Below, in pieces: positions 60,484 through 64,000 of a stretch of 64,000 nucleotides of DNA. Both the position numbers and the translations under genes were made by a program. The notes under the pieces were generated by a model that searched no databases, was not told where the DNA came from, and saw nothing but the letters and a program-made list of their open reading frames with translations. This stretch comes from Hyaloscypha bicolor E. Lineage: Eukaryota > Ascomycota > Leotiomycetes > Helotiales > Hyaloscyphaceae. The stretch covers positions 744,001 to 808,000 of the forward strand of contig NW_020194594.1 in the NCBI RefSeq assembly GCF_002865645.1. Direction: 5' to 3'. Positions within the stretch are counted from its first letter, which is position 1; each line of letters opens with the position of its first letter.

Positions 60484-63400
60484 TATCTTATAGCTACTAA
60501 AGAACTTTTTATATATAGTTTTTATATTTTAGGAAATTATCTAAATAAATTAGAATATTATTTAAATAAGCTATATAAAAGATATTAAAGTAATTAAAAA
60601 GTATATTATTTATATATCTCTAATATATAGTAGAACTATTAGTTAGGTTTTCCTAAAAGACTTTATATTTATAAGCTTTATATTTTATATAAAATATTAC
60701 AAGTTCTTCTAATTCTGGATCTATTTAGATTTAATAAAATACTTATTAAATATTTAGCTTTATATAAACCTTAGCTTAAGCTAACTATATAAGAATCTTA
60801 TAAATAAGAGAAAAAGAATAATAATTCTTCTATATTAAATTATTTAGCTTATAATAGTTAATATAAAATTAGAGAGCTTTATTAGCCTTTTTTATAAAGA
60901 GAATTAGGAATATAAAAAGAAACTAGCTTGGCTTAATAAAGCCTTATTAGAGGTTTTCTTTAAGGAAATACTTAATTTTCTATAACTTATAAGTTAATTA
61001 TTAATAGAGCAGGAAATATTCTAGGCTTTCTGGGCCTTTGGGATTATTAATCTAAATCTTATAGTTATATAATTAATATAGAAATAAAATATTTAATACT
61101 TTTTTTAAGAAAATATTTATAAAATCCTTAAATTTCTCTAATAAGACTTTTACTAGCTATTATAGCTTCGTCTTTTCTGGCTATTACTTACCCGAAATAA
61201 ACTTATTCTCTTATTATAATTCTAGTTCTTTATTAATCTCAAAAAATAATATTATAAAAAAAAGGTTTTTCTTTTTTTATAGGTTTATCTAAAAGGTAAT
61301 TAGTAAGATATCTATAATATTAATTATAAGTCTTAATTAGATCTTATAGCTTTTCTTTAGATAGTATAATTTTAATATCCCTATTTCTAGCTTAGAAGAA
61401 ACTTCTATATTTTCTAAAACTACTTATATTTCTCTATAATATTAAGCTTAATTCTTTTACTATATATAGCTTTCTAAATCCGGTTTAGAAAAAAAATAAA
61501 GAAATTTTCTCTTTATAAACTAAGGTTTCTAGAACTTATTTATAGCTATAGCTTTATTTCTTCTATTTATATTTTCTTAATACTAGTTATTTTTCCTAGA
61601 TTTCAAGTTCTTATATATAGTAATTAGAACCTTATTCTAATTCTTCTTTCTAGGCTAATTATCTAACTAGATTAATTTTCTATTCTTATAATTAATTAGA
61701 ATACTAGTATTTATAAACTATTATTATTTCAATATTATATTATATTTATCTAGCCTTATAACTAGTATAAATACTAGGATCTTTTATTTATTAATTAAGA
61801 ATATAAGCTTAATATAATAAGTAATAGATATAGTCTATTTACTATTAAATTCTCTTATATTATAGGGTAATACTAATTAAATAGGCTTAATATCTAGAAA
61901 TTATTTAATTATTCTTATAAACTTGAAATTAATAAAAGTATATTTATTTACTCCGGTATTAATAAAATAAGAAGTCTTAATACCTAATTTATTATTACTA
62001 ATTATATAAGAAAATATAAATACTTTATTTTCTAGTAACTAGCTTAAATTAATTTCTATTATATTTATATAATATAGCTCTAAAAAAGAAACTTTCTTTA
62101 GAAGTTCTTATTTTCCTGCTTTATATTTTAAATAACTTACTTATAATAAGTACTATTAGCTTAGCTATTAAGACTTACTTTATATATTTTATTTTAGACT
62201 TTAAATAATTTCTAGATATATAACCGAATCTATTATAATTATAGTATTTAAGATCTAAGGATCTAAGCTTTAGAATAATAGACTTATTTATTACTAGAAT
62301 TTTGGGAACGGGCTTTATATAAAGAATACTTCCTAAGCTTAGCTTATTTATATCTTTATTAGCTTTTTTAGATATCTAGTTTTTCTTTTTATAATAAGCT
62401 CGGATTTACTAGTTATTTATAATATAGTATTATATAAACTCTATAATATAAATAGCCGAGTTATTATAGTATATAGCTATAGCTTCTTAGAATTTCTAGA
62501 TAAGTTTATTATTTAGGTTATTCTTAAGATCTTATAGATTAATATTTCTATCTATTATATATTTTAGGAATAGAGTATAGAATTCCTAAAAAGTCTAGCC
62601 TTTCTTTATAAATAGTTTCTTAAAGGCTTATTAAATATTTTATTTCTTATTTGAGTTATTATATAACTTTTTTAGATAAGTATATAGTTTTCTAATAGTT
62701 TTATATATATATTAATTATCCTAATTTAGGTAAAAAGAGATTAGTATAAGAATATAGCTACTTATATAGCTAGAAATATAAATAATCTTAAGATTCTTTA
62801 TTTAGTAAGTATTAGAATTATTATAAAGCTTATTTTTAATCTAAACTAACTAATTATTAAAGGTAATACTATTTTTAGTTATATTTTTAAAAATAAAAGA
62901 ATTAGAGAGTTTAACTAAATATTTATTTTCTAGAATAAGGAAACTAGTTATTCTTATAAGCTATATAATAAGCTTTTTAATAATAGCTTAATTTTTTTAT
63001 AGAACTTACTTGATTTCTTTTAGCTAATTATAATAATTCTTATTATAAGTAAGAATATTATATATCTTTAAAATTAGCTTAATAATTTTCTTATATAAAG
63101 TCTCTAGGTTCCGGAATAATTCTCAGAAATCTGCCTTTAATAAGGCAGGTCTCTTTTCTTTTTTGGTTCTCTAAAAAAGAATATCTTTCTTATTATAAGT
63201 ATTAATAGGATATTTAGATTTCTTAGGAGACTTAATAAGAGGCTCTAGTTTACCTTCTAGTAATATACTAGTAATATCTTATATTATAGCTTTTTCAAAC
63301 TTGCCTAGTTATTCCGGAACTTGCTTTTTTATAGATCTTTATTTAGTAATAAGATTACTAGCCTATTTGCTTACTTGGCCGGTCTAGGGCTTTCTTACCT

Positions 63401-63500
63401 AGTTATTCCAGGGCTTTCTTTTATTCTAATATTAGTTAACTAGCATAAAAGTAGCTATAGTATATTATATTTATATTTATTAAAAACTAATTAGATAATA
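60484..63500 (-). pseudogene. R4 gag-pol remnant, 5' half
   Basis: Continuation of R4 after the R5 insertion. It is the reverse complement of R5 from its leader (about 54620) to the RT region, so on the minus strand it holds gag, zinc knuckle, protease and the first part of RT. It is heavily RIP-mutated and non-coding today. Confidence 0.75.
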
Positions 63501-63757
63501 TGAGAGGGAAACTATAATAAGACAAAAACCCATATAAAGTATACTAGAGCGCAAAACGTAACTTAATAGCAAAATAACAAATTAAAAGCGTAAATAGTAA
63601 AGCATAAATAGTATATAGTATATAAAAGCTTAATTAATTAAATACTTATAAGGGATTATTCTCTAAGTCTATAGAAAAACCAGCTCTCTTATGTGACCTA
63701 AATCTCAAAACCGCTAAAACAATATGATTTTTGAAGAGTATGGCCTGCCGTATTATA
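63501..63757 (-). mobile_element. Solo R2-type LTR (257 bp) inserted in the R4 leader
   Basis: Aligns with the R2 LTRs at 13424-13724 and 32693-32993 but lacks 44 bp that include the 36-bp palindrome. On both sides the sequence is R4 leader, as shown by comparison with R5 at about 54630-54690, so the LTR interrupts R4. On the plus strand it starts TGAGAGGG, which is a CA end on the minus strand. A target duplication is not clear (ATA shared). It is less RIP-mutated than the left R2 LTR. Confidence 0.75.
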
Positions 63758-63811
63758 ATAGGTATTATTTGAATTCTTTATAAGATTAAGAAGTAAGAGA
63801 GCTTTGAATTA

Positions 63812-64000
63812 TATTATAAGTATAAGATCTAGAACCTAAAAAATATAATTAGACTATTTCTATTTTAATAATTTAAAGCTAAAAAGAAAAGAGGATCTTA
63901 AAAAAGCCTCAAATCTAAATAATTATAAGCTATATACGGGCCTATATATTAGCTTAAGCTCGGAATTATATATAATAATTAGATAATTATAAATATTTTA
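63812..64000 (-). repeat. R4 5' LTR, truncated by window end
   Basis: Reverse-complement match to the R5 LTRs starting with the TATTATAAGTATAAGATC end; 189 of the expected 260 bases are visible. Much more RIP-mutated than its partner at 51549-51808. Confidence 0.82.

Larger units (their letters stand above)
51549..64000 (-). mobile_element. R4: minus-strand Ty3/gypsy-type element, split by R5 and cut by the window end
   Basis: The 3' LTR lies at 51549-51808 and the 5' LTR starts at 63812; both are reverse complements of the R5 LTRs. The interior of R4 aligns as reverse complement with R5: for example 51850-52060 with about 59960-60200, 54290-54344 with about 57690-57780, and 60820-61070 with about 57080-57310. 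R5 thus inserted into a sister copy in opposite orientation, in its RT region. A solo R2-type LTR sits near the 5' end at 63501-63757. The body is heavily RIP-mutated, the 3' LTR hardly at all. Total expected length without inserts is about 6.1 kb. Confidence 0.88.

Overview
The window looks like a chromosome segment from a filamentous ascomycete (Pezizomycotina). The evidence is short 48-123 bp GT-AG introns, a HET-domain incompatibility gene, a secreted fungalysin-type metalloprotease, Clr5-ankyrin and WD40 gene remains, and very strong AT-biased decay of repeats. In the decayed parts CA and TG are scarce, TA is abundant, and old open frames are broken almost only by TAA/TAG where CAA, CAG or TGG would be expected. 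That is the signature of repeat-induced point mutation (RIP). Species cannot be fixed from sequence alone; Eurotiomycetes would fit, but this is inference.

Layout. Bases 1 to about 32,990 are an AT-rich, gene-free block of stacked LTR retrotransposons. It holds unassigned RIP-decayed sequence with one small unmutated insert (2699-2813). Element R1 (5884-12914) has 327-bp LTRs and TSD TTTAA. A minus-strand element R2 is bounded by a 301-bp LTR pair (13424-13724 and 32693-32993) and is interrupted by element R3 (17991-24662, 273-bp LTRs, TSD TATAG). R1, R3 and R5 read gag, protease, RT, RNase H, integrase and chromodomain; R2 shows RT before integrase. All fit Ty3/gypsy order.

Bases 33,000-51,540 are a GC-balanced island with the only convincing genes: a three-exon membrane protein (36007-37002, minus), a HET-domain protein (44550-46637, minus), a fungalysin M36 metalloprotease of normal length with one internal stop (48506-50575, plus), and a small ORF with an apparent frameshift (50940-51250). 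Between them lie a WD40 fragment and a decayed Clr5-ankyrin gene. Small non-autonomous elements are dense here: hAT-type MITEs with 8-bp TSDs (one with an internally deleted sister copy), a near-perfect foldback at a TA site nested in one MITE, a 1.5-kb inverted-repeat element containing a clean 232-bp solo LTR, and a 216-bp hairpin element.

Bases 51,549-64,000 are a second retrotransposon block. A minus-strand element R4 (3' LTR 51549-51808; 5' LTR starts at 63812 and runs off the window) was hit in its RT region by another copy of the same family in opposite orientation (R5, 54350-60478, 260-bp LTRs, TSD ATTAG). A solo R2-type LTR (63501-63757) sits in R4's leader.

The most unusual signal is a 36-bp palindrome (arms of the form GTCACGTGCAAAAGGCC) found six times at constant length. 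It lies just before the 3' LTR in R3, R4 and R5, inside the R2 LTRs, and once in the R2 body. A shorter paired GTCACGTG...CACGTGAC motif recurs in several unrelated small elements. No tRNA, rRNA or CRISPR array was seen. All alignments were made by eye.
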